From NCBI RefSeq assembly GCF_003287975.1, contig NZ_QMKQ01000017.1, positions 1 through 64,000 on the forward strand: DNA of 64,000 bases, written 5' to 3'. Below, piece after piece: positions 42,923 to 52,137 of the stretch (position 1 is its first letter; every line of letters starts with the position of its first letter). The stretch comes from Arthrobacter sp. AQ5-05 (GTDB lineage: Bacteria > Actinomycetota > Actinomycetes > Actinomycetales > Micrococcaceae). A program made the translations under genes and the position numbers. A model generated the notes under the pieces. It worked only from the letters and a program-made list of their open reading frames with translations, searched no databases and was not told the origin of the DNA.

Positions 42923-44328
42923 GAGTCCTTCCAATTCGTGAAGTCTTCGCGGATACGGGTGATGAAGTCGGCGGCCGAACCCAGGTAGCCGGCCGGGTCC
43001 AGCAGGTCGTCGAGGAACAACTGGTTGTCCATGTCGGAGGGCAGGACCCCCTGCAACAGGGTGCGCAGCGGGGTGCCGGTGCGCAGGGATTCGTGGACCA
43101 GTTCCTGCACGGCCGCCTTCCCGCCGGCCACCAGGGGTGAGGCGACGGTGGAGATTCGCTCGGCGACCAGAAGGTCCCCGGACAGTGCCATGTTCCGGGC
43201 CATCGCCTCGGGGTGCACTCCCAGGCCGGAGGCCAGGACGGCGGCGTGGTGCGCGGCGCCGCCGGCCAGCCGCAGCAGTTCGCGCAGGGAAGCCCATTCG
43301 GCGTGCCAGGCTCCGTCGGGCCGCTCGTCCACGGCCGTGCCGGCGGCGGCGAAGAGGGTTGCAAGATGCGCGGGGGCGGCCAGCGCAGCATTGCGCAGCA
43401 GCACCGAGTGCACCGGGTTCTGTTTCTGCGGCATGGCCGAGGAGCCGCCCTTGCCGGCCTCGCGGGGTTCGGACAGCTCGCCGATTTCCGGGCGGGAGGC
43501 GGTGAGCACGTCGGCTCCGAAGGTACCGGTTGCCGCGGCGACGGAGGCCAGCGCGGAGCCCAGGGCCAGCACCGGCTGGCGCACGGTGTGCCACGGGGCC
43601 ACGGGGGAGGCCAGCCCGAGCTCGGCGGCGAGGTTCGCGCCGAGCTCGGCGGCGCGGGCCGAAAGCTGGTGGTCGGACTTGTAGGGCAGTGCCGCTCCCA
43701 GGCGCTGGTGCAGCGAGGCCAGGGTGCCCACGGCTCCGCCCCATTGCAGGGGCAGTGCGGCAGCTGCGGCGTCGAGCTGGCGCCCGGCCGCGGTGAGGGC
43801 GGCGAGCCAGTTGGCGGCACGCAGCCCGAAGACGGTGGGCAGCGCGTGCTGGGTCAGCGAGCGGGCCACACACAGGGTGGCGGCGTGCTCGTGGGCCAGC
43901 GCGGCCAGGGAGTCTGCGGCGGCGAGCAGGTCGGTGCGCATGGCCGCGATGGAGCGGGACGCAATGAGCATCAGGGCGCTGTCGATAATGTCCTGGCTGG
44001 TGGCGCCGCGGTGCAGGGCCAGTGCCGCGGTGGACGGGGCGCCGGAGACGGCGAGCTGTTCGCGCATCATGCCCAGCAGCGGGATCAACGCGTTGGCGCC
44101 GTCGGGCCCGCGTTGGGCCAGTGCGCCCAGGTCGTAGAGCTCGACCCTGGAGATGGCGGCAACAGCATCGGCGTCCACCTGGCTGCAGAGTCCGGCCTCG
44201 GCCTGGACCCTGGCCCAGGCGGCTTCAACGTCGAGCATGCCCTGGGCGAAGGCGGCATCCGAGGCGGCGGAAGCCACCGGCGTCCCCGCCCAGGCGGGGC
44301 TCAGCAATCCGTAATCGGCCGGGTACAT
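42919..44328 (-). CDS. pcaB: 3-carboxy-cis,cis-muconate cycloisomerase PcaB
   Basis: A 469-aa member of the fumarase/aspartase superfamily converting 3-carboxymuconate to 4-carboxymuconolactone. The superfamily signature GGSSAMPQKQNPVHS lies near residues 290-305, and HRGATSQDIIDSALML holds the conserved HxGxTSQD. The ATG at 44328 follows AAGGAG at a slightly long distance. A 186-bp gap separates it from pcaG, the only sizeable gap in the pob-pca run. Confidence 0.92.
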   Translation of the reverse strand: MYPADYGLLSPAWAGTPVASAASDAAFAQGMLDVEAAWARVQAEAGLCSQVDADAVAAISRVELYDLGALAQRGPDGANALIPLLGMMREQLAVSGAPSTAALALHRGATSQDIIDSALMLIASRSIAAMRTDLLAAADSLAALAHEHAATLCVARSLTQHALPTVFGLRAANWLAALTAAGRQLDAAAAALPLQWGGAVGTLASLHQRLGAALPYKSDHQLSARAAELGANLAAELGLASPVAPWHTVRQPVLALGSALASVAAATGTFGADVLTASRPEIGELSEPREAGKGGSSAMPQKQNPVHSVLLRNAALAAPAHLATLFAAAGTAVDERPDGAWHAEWASLRELLRLAGGAAHHAAVLASGLGVHPEAMARNMALSGDLLVAERISTVASPLVAGGKAAVQELVHESLRTGTPLRTLLQGVLPSDMDNQLFLDDLLDPAGYLGSAADFITRIREDFTNWKDS

Positions 44329-44514
44329 GGTCGGTGCATCTCCTTGGGAGGGGGTGGGGCAAGGTGGCTTCTGCGGTTCCGGGAATGCCCGGGAACCCCT
44401 GGGGGTGGACCCCCCCAAAGCCCCCGCTGCGCCGGACCCCGCATTTCCATCATCCCGGTTCGGGGACGGAACGGCGAGTTCCGCAGCAGGCGGGGGCCAC
44501 CAGGGGTGCGCGTG

Positions 44515-45108
44515 TTACGACTCGCGCGGGTAGGAAAGGAACACCGTCTCGTCCTCGCCCTGCAGCGAAAGGTCGAAGCGCAGTGAGCCGTCGGCCTCGC
44601 GGGTGGCGACCAGCGTCCTGCGGCCGGCCTCGTCCAGCGAGGAAAGCAGCGGGTCGGCCGCCAGCGCCTCGGTGTCCTCGGGCAGGTAGATGCGGGTGAA
44701 CAGCCGGTTGAGCAGGCCGCGGGCGAAGACCGTGAGCATGATGAACGGTGCCTTGCCAACCTCGGTGGCCCCGGGGTTCAGCGTGGTGAAGGTGTAGTGC
44801 CCGACGTTGTCCACCGCGGTGCGGCCCCAGCCGGTGAAGGTGTAGCCGTCGCGGACCAGCGAGCCGTCCTTGGAGACCACGTTGCCGTGCTCGTCGGCCT
44901 GCCAGATTTCCAGCAGCGCGTCGGGAATGGGGGTGCCGGCGCCGTCGGTGACGACCCCGTGCAGGCGCACCGCTCCGGGGCGGGCCTGGTTGACCAGCTC
45001 GTTGTCCTTCGCGAAGGGCAGCGCGTAGCCGTAGAACGGGCCGATGGTCTGTCCCGGGGTGGGTGCCAGCTTCAGCGCGGGGGCCGGGGTGTTGGGTGCC
45101 TGCGTCAT
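44515..45108 (-). CDS. pcaG: Protocatechuate 3,4-dioxygenase alpha subunit PcaG
   Basis: A 197-aa subunit of the intradiol dioxygenase that opens protocatechuate between the two hydroxyls to 3-carboxymuconate. The intradiol fold is seen in TPGQTIGPFYGYALPF, DALLEIWQADEHGN and GHYTFTTLNPG. It lacks the iron ligands, which sit in the beta subunit. It begins one base after pcaH ends, as expected for equimolar subunits. Confidence 0.93.
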   Translation of the reverse strand: MTQAPNTPAPALKLAPTPGQTIGPFYGYALPFAKDNELVNQARPGAVRLHGVVTDGAGTPIPDALLEIWQADEHGNVVSKDGSLVRDGYTFTGWGRTAVDNVGHYTFTTLNPGATEVGKAPFIMLTVFARGLLNRLFTRIYLPEDTEALAADPLLSSLDEAGRRTLVATREADGSLRFDLSLQGEDETVFLSYPRES

Positions 45109-45109
45109 G

Positions 45110-45943
45110 TTAGTGGTCTCCCTCTGTCTCTTCCAGCCAGGTCCGGTTGCTGCCGGTGAGCACGATGTCCCAGTTGTAGCCGGTGGCCCATTCGTGGGAG
45201 GTGATCGAGTGGTCGTAGGTGGCCACCAAGCGGGCCCGCGCATCAGCGTCGGTGATCGCCTGGTAGATGGGGTCGAGGCTGAACAGCGGGTCGCCCGGGA
45301 AGTACATCTGGGTGATCATCCGCTGGGTGAAGTCGGTGCCGAAGAGCGAGAAGTGGATGTGCGCCGGGCGCCAGGCGTTGTGGTGGTTCTTCCACGGGTA
45401 GGGCGCCGGCTTGATGGTGGTGAAGGAGTACTCGCCGTTCGGTCCGGTGATCGCACGGCCCACGCCGGTGAAGTTCGGGTCGATCGGGGCCGGGTGCTGG
45501 TCGCGCTTGTGGATGTAGCGTCCGGCGGCGTTGGCCTGCCAGATTTCCACGAGCTGCCCGGCGACCGGGCGGCCGTCGCCGTCGAGCACGCGCCCCTGCA
45601 CCACGATGCGCTCGCCGATCGGCTCGCCGTTGTGCTGGATGGTCAGATCAGATTCCAGGACGTGCACGTCGCGCTCGCCGAAGGCGGGGGAGTACAGCTC
45701 GATGGTCTCCGGATCCGCGTGGTGCAGGTTCTTGGTGGGGTGGCGCAGCAACGAGGAGCGGTAGGGCGCAAAATCGATGCGCGGCTGCGTCTCGGCCTTG
45801 GCCCCGTCAAGGACGGACCGGCGGTAGGCGGCGTGGATGTCGGTGATCTCGGCGGAGATGGCGTCCTGCGAGAGCGTCGTGGCTGCGGGATCCAGCACGT
45901 GCGAATCGGCGAAGGACTCGGTCGAGGTGGCTTCGGTGCTCAC
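45110..45943 (-). CDS. pcaH: Protocatechuate 3,4-dioxygenase beta subunit PcaH
   Basis: A 277-aa subunit carrying the Fe(III) site. The two Tyr ligands lie in AAGRYIHKRD and in KPAPYPWKNHH, and the two His ligands in RPAHIHFS. The substrate-binding intradiol motif LVEIWQANAAGRY is intact. It is followed at once by pcaG and lies 51 bp after pobA on the same strand. Protocatechuate from 4-hydroxybenzoate (PobA) or vanillate (LigM-type enzyme at 61116) would meet here. Confidence 0.94.
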   Translation of the reverse strand: MSTEATSTESFADSHVLDPAATTLSQDAISAEITDIHAAYRRSVLDGAKAETQPRIDFAPYRSSLLRHPTKNLHHADPETIELYSPAFGERDVHVLESDLTIQHNGEPIGERIVVQGRVLDGDGRPVAGQLVEIWQANAAGRYIHKRDQHPAPIDPNFTGVGRAITGPNGEYSFTTIKPAPYPWKNHHNAWRPAHIHFSLFGTDFTQRMITQMYFPGDPLFSLDPIYQAITDADARARLVATYDHSITSHEWATGYNWDIVLTGSNRTWLEETEGDH

Positions 45944-45994
45944 TGCGTGCTCCTTTCGGTGGGGGAATGCGGGAAATGGATGGAGGGAAGAAGG

Positions 45995-47185
45995 CTAGGA
46001 GTGGGGCCAGCCGGTGTAGGACTCGGCCAGGTACTGCTGCCCGTAGCGCGAGGAGGTCACGGTGTCGAGCTCGCCCAGGGCGCGCTTGGCCATGAACGGG
46101 TCGGCGTCCACCGGGGTGTGCAACATCGAGGTCATCCAGTAGGAGAAGTTCTGCGCCTTCCACACGCGCTTCAGCGCCAGGTCGGAGTAGCCGTGCAGCA
46201 GCGCGTCGTTCCGGGTGGCGTAGAAGGAATCCAGCGCCTCGAAGAGCACCTTGACGTCGGCGAAGGCAAGGTTCAGGCCCTTGGCGCCGGTGGGCGGGAC
46301 GGTGTGCCCGGCATCCCCGATCAGGAACATCCTGCCGTGGGAGAGCGGTTCGCGGACGAACGAGCGGAACTTCAGCACCGTCTTGTCGAAGATGTTCCCG
46401 GTCTTCAGCGTGAATCCGTCGGGCCCGTCGACGCGGCGCTGCAGCTCGGACCAGATCCGGTCCTCGGACCAGTCGTCGGTGTTCTCGTTCGGGTCGCACT
46501 GGAAGTACATGCGCTGGACGGTTTCGCTTCGCTGGGAGATCAGCGCGAAGCCGTGCGGGGAATTGGCGTAGATGAGTTCCGGGGCGGACTTGGGGGCCTC
46601 GGTGAGGATGCCGAACCAGGCGAAGGGGTACTCGATCTTGAAGTCCTGGGTGCCGGGGACCGCGCGGCGGCAGAAGCTGCGCGAGCCGTCGGCGCCGACC
46701 AGGATGTCGCAGTGCACCTCGAAGCCGTTGCCGGATTCATCGGTGAAGTGGAACTTCGGGGTCTCGGTTTCCAGGTCGAAGACCGCGGTGACCTCGCAGG
46801 AGTAGCGCACATCCCCGCTGTCGCGCGCCCGGGCCGAGGCAAGGTCGACGAAGACCTCGTTCTGGGCGTAGAGCGTGACGGTGGCATCGACCAGGTCGGT
46901 GAAGTCCAGCGGGTGGGATTCGCCGTTGAAGCGCAGGTCGATCCCCGCATGCTCGTCCCCGTGGGTGAGCACCCGCCCGTCGACCCCGGTGTCGGTGAGC
47001 ATCTTGACCGAGCCCGACTCCAGGATGCCGGCGCGGTGGGTGTTGCGGATGGTCTCGTGGTCACGGGATTCCACGACGATGTTCTCGATGCCGGTCTTGG
47101 CCAGAAGGTGCGCGAGCATCAGGCCGGCGGGGCCACCGCCGACGATGCCGACCTGGGTCTTGAGGATGGTGCGCTCTGTGGCCAT
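45995..47185 (-). CDS. pobA: 4-hydroxybenzoate 3-monooxygenase PobA
   Basis: A 396-aa class A flavoprotein hydroxylase converting 4-hydroxybenzoate to protocatechuate with NAD(P)H and O2. The FAD motif GIVGGGPAGLMLAHLL is at the N-terminus, the DG motif is DILVGADGSRSFCRR, and the second FAD motif is LIGDAGHTVPPTGAKGLNLA. ATG 47185 is chosen at the natural start of the FAD domain. It heads the pob-pca run. A clean palindrome at 47331 is the probable operator. Confidence 0.93.
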   Translation of the reverse strand: MATERTILKTQVGIVGGGPAGLMLAHLLAKTGIENIVVESRDHETIRNTHRAGILESGSVKMLTDTGVDGRVLTHGDEHAGIDLRFNGESHPLDFTDLVDATVTLYAQNEVFVDLASARARDSGDVRYSCEVTAVFDLETETPKFHFTDESGNGFEVHCDILVGADGSRSFCRRAVPGTQDFKIEYPFAWFGILTEAPKSAPELIYANSPHGFALISQRSETVQRMYFQCDPNENTDDWSEDRIWSELQRRVDGPDGFTLKTGNIFDKTVLKFRSFVREPLSHGRMFLIGDAGHTVPPTGAKGLNLAFADVKVLFEALDSFYATRNDALLHGYSDLALKRVWKAQNFSYWMTSMLHTPVDADPFMAKRALGELDTVTSSRYGQQYLAESYTGWPHS

Positions 47186-47330
47186 GGGGCGATCGAGTCC
47201 TTTGGTGCGTCGGTGGCGTTTTCCCTGCCGGCGGCCGTGCGTCGTCGCGCGGGCAACCTGGGGGAAGCCGAATGAATGTGATCCGTCTGCAAACAGTCTG
47301 TGGGCGTCGGCACACAAAACACATGCCTCA

Positions 47331-47345
47331 TCTCATTGAATGAGA
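47331..47345. promoter_or_regulatory. 15-bp palindrome upstream of pobA
   Basis: TCTCATT-G-AATGAGA is a perfect palindrome with 7-bp arms, 146 bp before the pobA start and 82 bp from the modC stop. Size and symmetry suit an IclR- or MarR-type regulator dimer such as PobR/PcaR. No such regulator gene lies next to it. Confidence 0.6.
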
Positions 47346-47426
47346 ATATGTTGGTCGAATGCGGCGAGGTTACGCGGCTCCCGGGACCTGCATGCTGACA
47401 ACCGGTTGCACGAAACGCTTGGACGC

Positions 47427-48473
47427 TCAGCTGGCATAGATGGTGACGGCGGTGGCCTTGAGCACGAAGTAGGCCCGCATCCCGGGAACCAGCCCGAGGT
47501 CGGCCAGCGCGCCCGGGGTGATGTCGGCGGCCAGGTCGCCGGCCCGCACGCGGATCGCATCCCCGTGGGGTTCCAGATCGGTGATGGTGGCCGCCAGCAG
47601 GTTCCGCGGGCTGCCGTGCGGCGGATCCAGGTACACCGAGATCGCGGAGGGGCGGAAGGCCGCCGCCGCCGGGTCCCCCGGCGACAGCTTCCCCTCCGAA
47701 ATGCCGCTGACGTGCCCGTAGCGGGTCTCGATCCCCTCGGCGCGGGCCGTGCCGGTGAGCAGATTCAGCCCGGAGAGCCCGGCGGCAAAGCGGGAACGCG
47801 GCCTGTTGAGCACCTCGCGGGTGGCCCCGGCCTCGGTGATGCGCCCACCCTCCATGACGACGACCGAATCGGCGAGCATCAGCGCATCGAGCACGTCGTG
47901 GGTGATGATGATGGCGCTGCGGCCGGCCAGCACGTGCTTCAACAGCCGGCGCATCAGGGGGGCGGCGTGGATGTCCAGCGCGGCCATGGGCTCATCGAGC
48001 AGCAGCAGGTCCGGAGCGGCAGCCAGCGCCCGGGCCACGGCCACCCGCTGCGCCTGGCCCCCGGACAGCTCGCCGGGACGCCGGGATTCCAGCGCCCCGG
48101 TGTCGGTCGAGGCAAGCCACTGGCGCGCCACGCTCCTGGCCTCGGCCGCGGGGGTGCCGGTGCTGCGCGGACCGAAGGCCACATTCTCCAGCACACTCAA
48201 GTGCGGAAAGAGCAGGGGCTCCTGCGCCAGCAGCACGGTGCCCCGGGCATGCGGAGCAACCCAGGAGGGCTTGGTGGAATCGAGGTCGAAGAGCGTGCGC
48301 TCGCCGATCCTCGCGCTGCCCGAGTCCGGGCGCAGCAGCCCGGCAATGATGGACAGCAACGTGGATTTGCCCGCCCCGTTGGGACCCAGCAGCGCCAGGG
48401 TCTGGCCCGGGGCAAGCTCCAGGGCAACCTCGAAGTTCCGGGATTCCAGCGTGGCCTCGAACCTGAACCCCAT
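47427..48473 (-). CDS. modC: Molybdate ABC transporter ATPase ModC
   Basis: A 348-aa ABC ATPase with Walker A GPNGAGKST near residue 30, signature LSGGQAQRV near 134 and Walker B LLLLDEPMAALD, followed by a C-terminal TOBE-type regulatory region from about 230. It powers molybdate uptake with ModB and ModA. Its start abuts the modB stop, so translation is coupled. The substrate call rests on the complete modA-B-C set. Confidence 0.9.
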   Translation of the reverse strand: MGFRFEATLESRNFEVALELAPGQTLALLGPNGAGKSTLLSIIAGLLRPDSGSARIGERTLFDLDSTKPSWVAPHARGTVLLAQEPLLFPHLSVLENVAFGPRSTGTPAAEARSVARQWLASTDTGALESRRPGELSGGQAQRVAVARALAAAPDLLLLDEPMAALDIHAAPLMRRLLKHVLAGRSAIIITHDVLDALMLADSVVVMEGGRITEAGATREVLNRPRSRFAAGLSGLNLLTGTARAEGIETRYGHVSGISEGKLSPGDPAAAAFRPSAISVYLDPPHGSPRNLLAATITDLEPHGDAIRVRAGDLAADITPGALADLGLVPGMRAYFVLKATAVTIYAS

Positions 48474-49292
48474 CTAGCCCGCCCCCGCCATGGCCTGTCG
48501 CCCGCGCGGCGCACGGTAGGACAGGGCCACGACGATGACGGCCACCGCAACCAACACCAGGGACAGTGCCACCGCGGCGTCCGCGTCGGTCTCGCGCTGC
48601 AGGTAGATCTCCAGCGGCAGGGTCCGGGTGACGCCCTGCAGGGAGCCGGCGAAGGTGAGGGTCGCCCCAAATTCCCCGAGGCTGCGGGCAAAGGAGAGCA
48701 CCGCTCCGGAGGCCAGTCCGGGAAGCACCAGCGGCAGGGTCACGCGGCGCAGCACCGTGGTGGGCCTCGCGCCCAGCGTTGCCGCGACCGCCTCGTACCT
48801 TCCGCCCGCGGTGCGCAGCGCGCCCTCGAGGCTGACCACCAGGAAGGGGAGGGCGACGAAGGTCTGGGCCAGGATGACCGCGGTGGTGGAAAATGCGATC
48901 TGGATCCCGGCCAGCTCCAGCGACCGGCCCAGCAGGCCCTGGCGTCCGAAGGTGTAGAGCAACGCGATGCCGCCGACCACCGGCGGCAGCACCAGGGGCA
49001 GCAGCACGAAGGCGCGCAGCACCCGCTGGCCCGGGAAATCGCCGCGGGCCAGCACCAGCGCCAGCGGAATGCCCAGCAGGATGCACAGCGCGGTGCTGGC
49101 CGCCGAGGTGCGCAGTGACAGGCCCAGCGCGGTCAGCGAGGATTCGGAGGTGATCAGCGGGATGAACTGCGCCCAGTTGATCTTCACGGCCATGGCAACC
49201 AGCGGAAGCATGACAAAGAGCGCGCCCACGGCCGCGAACGCATAGATCCACGGGGGAACCGCGGTGTATCCGGTGCCGCTTCGACGACGCAT
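48474..49292 (-). CDS. modB: Molybdate ABC transporter permease ModB
   Basis: A 272-aa inner-membrane permease with about six hydrophobic segments and the EAA loop seen as [22 protein letters not shown]. The stretch [20 protein letters not shown] is typical of ModB. ATG 49292 is chosen because the hydrophobic part starts soon after; a longer reading adds an unlikely Pro/Ser-rich leader. It starts 4 bp after the modA stop. Confidence 0.9.
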   Translation of the reverse strand: MRRRSGTGYTAVPPWIYAFAAVGALFVMLPLVAMAVKINWAQFIPLITSESSLTALGLSLRTSAASTALCILLGIPLALVLARGDFPGQRVLRAFVLLPLVLPPVVGGIALLYTFGRQGLLGRSLELAGIQIAFSTTAVILAQTFVALPFLVVSLEGALRTAGGRYEAVAATLGARPTTVLRRVTLPLVLPGLASGAVLSFARSLGEFGATLTFAGSLQGVTRTLPLEIYLQRETDADAAVALSLVLVAVAVIVVALSYRAPRGRQAMAGAG

Positions 49293-49296
49293 CCCG

Positions 49297-50100
49297 CTAG
49301 CCCTGCGGGTTTCCGAAGCCGGCGGCGGCCAGGACCTTGCGGCCCTCGGGCTCGAGGGCCGAGGCGATGAAGGCATCCGCGAGTTCCTTGTTCTGGCTGG
49401 TGGCCACGGTGGCGATCGGGTAGGTGTTCACCGCGGCGGAAGACTCGGGGAACTCGATGCCCTTGACCTTGTCCCCGGCAGCCAAGACATCGGTGACGTA
49501 GACCAACCCCGCGTCGGCCTCGCCACTGGTCACCTTGCCCAATACGTCGGTGACGGAGGATTCCTCGCTGACCGGGGCGAGCATCACTCCGGCGGATTCC
49601 TCGACGGTCTCGGTCGCGGCCCCGCACGGGACCTGGGGTGCGCAGATGACCAGCTTGAGGCCGGGTTTGGCCAAATCGGCAAGGGACGCGATCGAAGTGG
49701 GGTTGGACGGGGGAACCGCGATTTGAAGGGTGTTGGTGGCGAAATCGACGGGCGTGCCGGCAACCAGGCCGGCGTCCTGCAGCTTGGACATGTTCTTGGT
49801 GTCGGCCGAGGCAAAGACATCGGCTGGGGCGCCGGCAGTGATCTGGGTGAGCAGGTCCGAGGAGCCGGCGAAACTCAGGTGGACGGTGGTGCCGGGGTGG
49901 CCGGCCTCGAAGTTGTCGGCCAGCTGCGTGAACGTGGATTTCAAGGAGGCCGCGGCAAACACCGTGATGCTTCCGGTGGGCCCGGTGTCGGGGGGATTGG
50001 ACGAGGCGTCGCTTGCGGTGCCCGCGGAGCATCCGGCAAGCGAAGTGATGAGCGCCCCGGCCATGACGAGTGTGGCCATGCTTTTGCCCGGGAAACTCAT
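49297..50100 (-). CDS. modA: Molybdate-binding lipoprotein ModA
   Basis: A 267-aa solute-binding protein. The signal peptide ends in the lipobox SLAGC with lipidated Cys24, followed by a Ser/Thr-rich linker. Family motifs are [38 protein letters not shown] and [12 protein letters not shown]. It captures molybdate outside the membrane for ModBC. Its ATG overlaps the stop of the TOBE regulator gene by 4 bp. Confidence 0.92.
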   Translation of the reverse strand: MSFPGKSMATLVMAGALITSLAGCSAGTASDASSNPPDTGPTGSITVFAAASLKSTFTQLADNFEAGHPGTTVHLSFAGSSDLLTQITAGAPADVFASADTKNMSKLQDAGLVAGTPVDFATNTLQIAVPPSNPTSIASLADLAKPGLKLVICAPQVPCGAATETVEESAGVMLAPVSEESSVTDVLGKVTSGEADAGLVYVTDVLAAGDKVKGIEFPESSAAVNTYPIATVATSQNKELADAFIASALEPEGRKVLAAAGFGNPQG

Positions 50101-50507
50101 GTCGCGGTCTTTCCCTGCGGGGATTCGATGATGACGGTGGTCGCCTTGACCACGGCGGTCGCGATGGACCCCGGCTTGAGATCCAGTTCCCGTGCGGCCT
50201 CGCTGCTCATCAGGGAGACCACGCGGAAGGGACCGCATTGCAGCTCGACCTGTGCCATCACGGTGTCCATGGTGATGGCGGTGACCAGCCCGACGAATCG
50301 GTTGCGTGCGGAGGAACCGATCTGCGAGGGGTCATCCGGCAGGTGGGCCTGGTTCCGGGCGAGGTGGGCCAGCTCGAGCCCGTCGACGGCCAGCCGGCCC
50401 GAGGCGTCCTTGTGCGGGGTGAGGTTTCCGTTCTCGGTCCAGCGGCGAATGGTGTCGTCGCTGACCCCGAGAAAACGGGCTGCTTCGGAGACGCGAATTT
50501 TCGGCAT
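50097..50507 (-). CDS. HTH-TOBE molybdate-responsive regulator
   Basis: A 136-aa protein joining an excisionase/MerR-like helix-turn-helix (IRVSEAARFLGVSDDTIRRW) to a single TOBE molybdate/molybdopterin-binding domain (ARNRFVGLVTAITMDTVMAQ and GSIATAVVKATTVII). Such proteins serve in actinobacteria in place of ModE. As first gene of the mod operon it most likely represses it when molybdate is plentiful. ATG 50507 is chosen at the first helix. Confidence 0.85.
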   Translation of the reverse strand: MPKIRVSEAARFLGVSDDTIRRWTENGNLTPHKDASGRLAVDGLELAHLARNQAHLPDDPSQIGSSARNRFVGLVTAITMDTVMAQVELQCGPFRVVSLMSSEAARELDLKPGSIATAVVKATTVIIESPQGKTAT

Positions 50508-50595
50508 GTTCCCATGGTGCCTCATTTGCGGAGGCAATGGGGTCTATAGCGCGCAAATCGGGAAAAATACCCGCTTGTCAGGCGCCTCGTCGCGG

Positions 50596-51063
50596 TCAGT
50601 CGCGAAACGCGATCCGCGAGAGCAGGTCGCGCAGGGTCTCTTGTTCCGCCTTGCTCAGCTTCGCCATGGCCACGGCCTCGCCCTCGGCGGTGGCTTCGCG
50701 CGCCTTGGTGTACAGCTGCTCGCCGGATTTCGTGCCGGTGATGACCTTGGAGCGGCGGTCGTTGGGGTCGGCGGTTCGTTCCACCAGGCCCCGCCCTTCC
50801 AGCTGGTCGACCAGCGGCACGATCTGGCTCGGATCCAGTGAGAGGAATTCGGCCAGTTCCCGCTGCGTGGGTGCCAGTCCGCTGCAGGCCAGCGAGAGCA
50901 CCGAGTAGGAGCGGACCTTGAGGTCAAGCGGCTCGAGGAGCATGTTGGCGCGTGCCGATCCCAATGAGCGGGTGCGGGCGGTGAGGAACTCGATTTCGCC
51001 CGCCAGTTCGCTGGACAGGAGTCGGTCAATGGTGTTCATGGTGGTGCCCGGCCTGGTTGCCAT
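50596..51063 (-). CDS. MarR-family transcriptional regulator (CouR-like by context)
   Basis: A 155-aa MarR repressor. The winged helix is clear: APTQRELAEFLSLDPSQIVP then LVDQLEGRGLVERTADPNDR with the wing motif DRRSKVITGT. ATG 51063 follows GAGGGG; an in-frame ATG at 51039 is also possible. It is divergent from the SDR-amidohydrolase-dehydrogenase-MaoC operon. In the p-hydroxycinnamate cluster of Rhodococcus jostii RHA1 a MarR protein, CouR, represses the matching genes and responds to the CoA thioester, so the same role is inferred. Confidence 0.85.
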   Translation of the reverse strand: MATRPGTTMNTIDRLLSSELAGEIEFLTARTRSLGSARANMLLEPLDLKVRSYSVLSLACSGLAPTQRELAEFLSLDPSQIVPLVDQLEGRGLVERTADPNDRRSKVITGTKSGEQLYTKAREATAEGEAVAMAKLSKAEQETLRDLLSRIAFRD

Positions 51064-51080
51064 GGTGCTGCCCCTCGAGA

Positions 51081-51128
51081 TTGATAAGAAACTTAATCGT
51101 TGACTTTATCAAGAGTTTAAGTTGTTAT
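51081..51128 (+). promoter_or_regulatory. Promoter with overlapping MarR-type inverted repeats
   Basis: TTGACT (51100-51105) and TGTTAT (51123-51128), 17 bp apart, form a good promoter for the SDR operon. Two nested inverted repeats cover it: TTGATAA / TTATCAA (51081-51087, 51106-51112) and AACTTAA / TTAAGTT (51090-51096, 51117-51123). The second spans the whole spacer. A MarR dimer bound here would block transcription of both divergent units. Confidence 0.65.
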
Positions 51129-51191
51129 GTATATAGCAAGGTTCCCACGACAGGGTCGGCGGGGGCAATAACCACCCTTGAAGGAGCAGAC

Positions 51192-52118
51192 GTGTCACTG
51201 GCTGGAAAAGTTGCAATCGTTACCGGCAGCGGCCGCGGACTTGGCCTGAGCTACGCGCAGGAACTGGCCCGCCAGGGTGCCGCAGTGGTCATCAACGACG
51301 TGGATGCCGAGGTGGCGGCAGAAGCCGTCACCTCGATCACCGCGGCGGGCGGGAAGGCCGTGGCGGTCGTGGCCCCTGTCGGGTCCGCCGAAACCGCCAA
51401 GGCGCTGGTTGCCTCCGCCGTGGAAAACTTCGGGCGCCTGGACATCCTGGTCACCAACGCGGGCGTGCTGCGCGACAAGTCGATCCTGAAGATGACCGAC
51501 GAGGACTTCGACCTGGTCATCAACGTGCACCTGCGCGGCACCTTCACCTGCGTCCGCGAGGCCTACGGGTACTTCAAGGAAAACAACATCGCCGGTCGCA
51601 TCATCACCATCGGTTCGCCCACCGGCCAACGGGGAAACTTCGGCCAGACCAACTACGCCGCTGCCAAGGCCGGCATCGTGGGCATGGTGCGCACCTGGGC
51701 AATGGAAATGAAGCGCGCCGGCGTCACGGTCAACGCCGTCATCCCGGTGGCCGCCACCGCCATGACCAAGACCGTTCCGTTCTTCGCCAAGGCCATCGAG
51801 GCCGACGAGCGCGGCGAGGCCATGCCCGACTTCTTCCGCAAGGAACTGGGCTTCGGCACCGCCGACGACGTCGCCGGACTCATCGCCTTCCTCGCCTCCG
51901 ATGAGGCAGGCAACATCACCGGCCAGGCCATCGGCGCCGGCGGGGACCGCCTCCAGCTGTGGAGCCACCCGGAAGCCATCGCCTCGGAATTCAACGACGG
52001 CGGCTGGGACTACGCCACCTTGCTCGAACGCTTCCCGTTCTCCGGCAACCTGCAGTCGGTCGGCGAGAAGTTTCCGGAGCTGCCCGCCGAACTGCAGCCC
52101 GAACCGGCAGCCAAGTAG
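51192..52118 (+). CDS. SDR 3-hydroxyacyl-CoA dehydrogenase (CouN-like by context)
   Basis: A 308-aa short-chain dehydrogenase. The cofactor motif TGSGRGLG is at residues 11-18, NAGVLRD follows, and the catalytic set is Ser in TIGSPTGQ, Tyr155 and Lys159 in NYAAAKAG. Length and motifs resemble the (3R)-hydroxyacyl-CoA dehydrogenase domain of peroxisomal multifunctional enzyme 2, which suits the MaoC-type hydratase in the same operon. The GTG at 51192 follows AAGGAG. It is inferred to oxidise an aromatic 3-hydroxyacyl-CoA to the 3-oxo form. Confidence 0.85.
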   Translation: MSLAGKVAIVTGSGRGLGLSYAQELARQGAAVVINDVDAEVAAEAVTSITAAGGKAVAVVAPVGSAETAKALVASAVENFGRLDILVTNAGVLRDKSILKMTDEDFDLVINVHLRGTFTCVREAYGYFKENNIAGRIITIGSPTGQRGNFGQTNYAAAKAGIVGMVRTWAMEMKRAGVTVNAVIPVAATAMTKTVPFFAKAIEADERGEAMPDFFRKELGFGTADDVAGLIAFLASDEAGNITGQAIGAGGDRLQLWSHPEAIASEFNDGGWDYATLLERFPFSGNLQSVGEKFPELPAELQPEPAAK

Positions 52119-52137
52119 CAGGGGACCAGTGCGCGCA

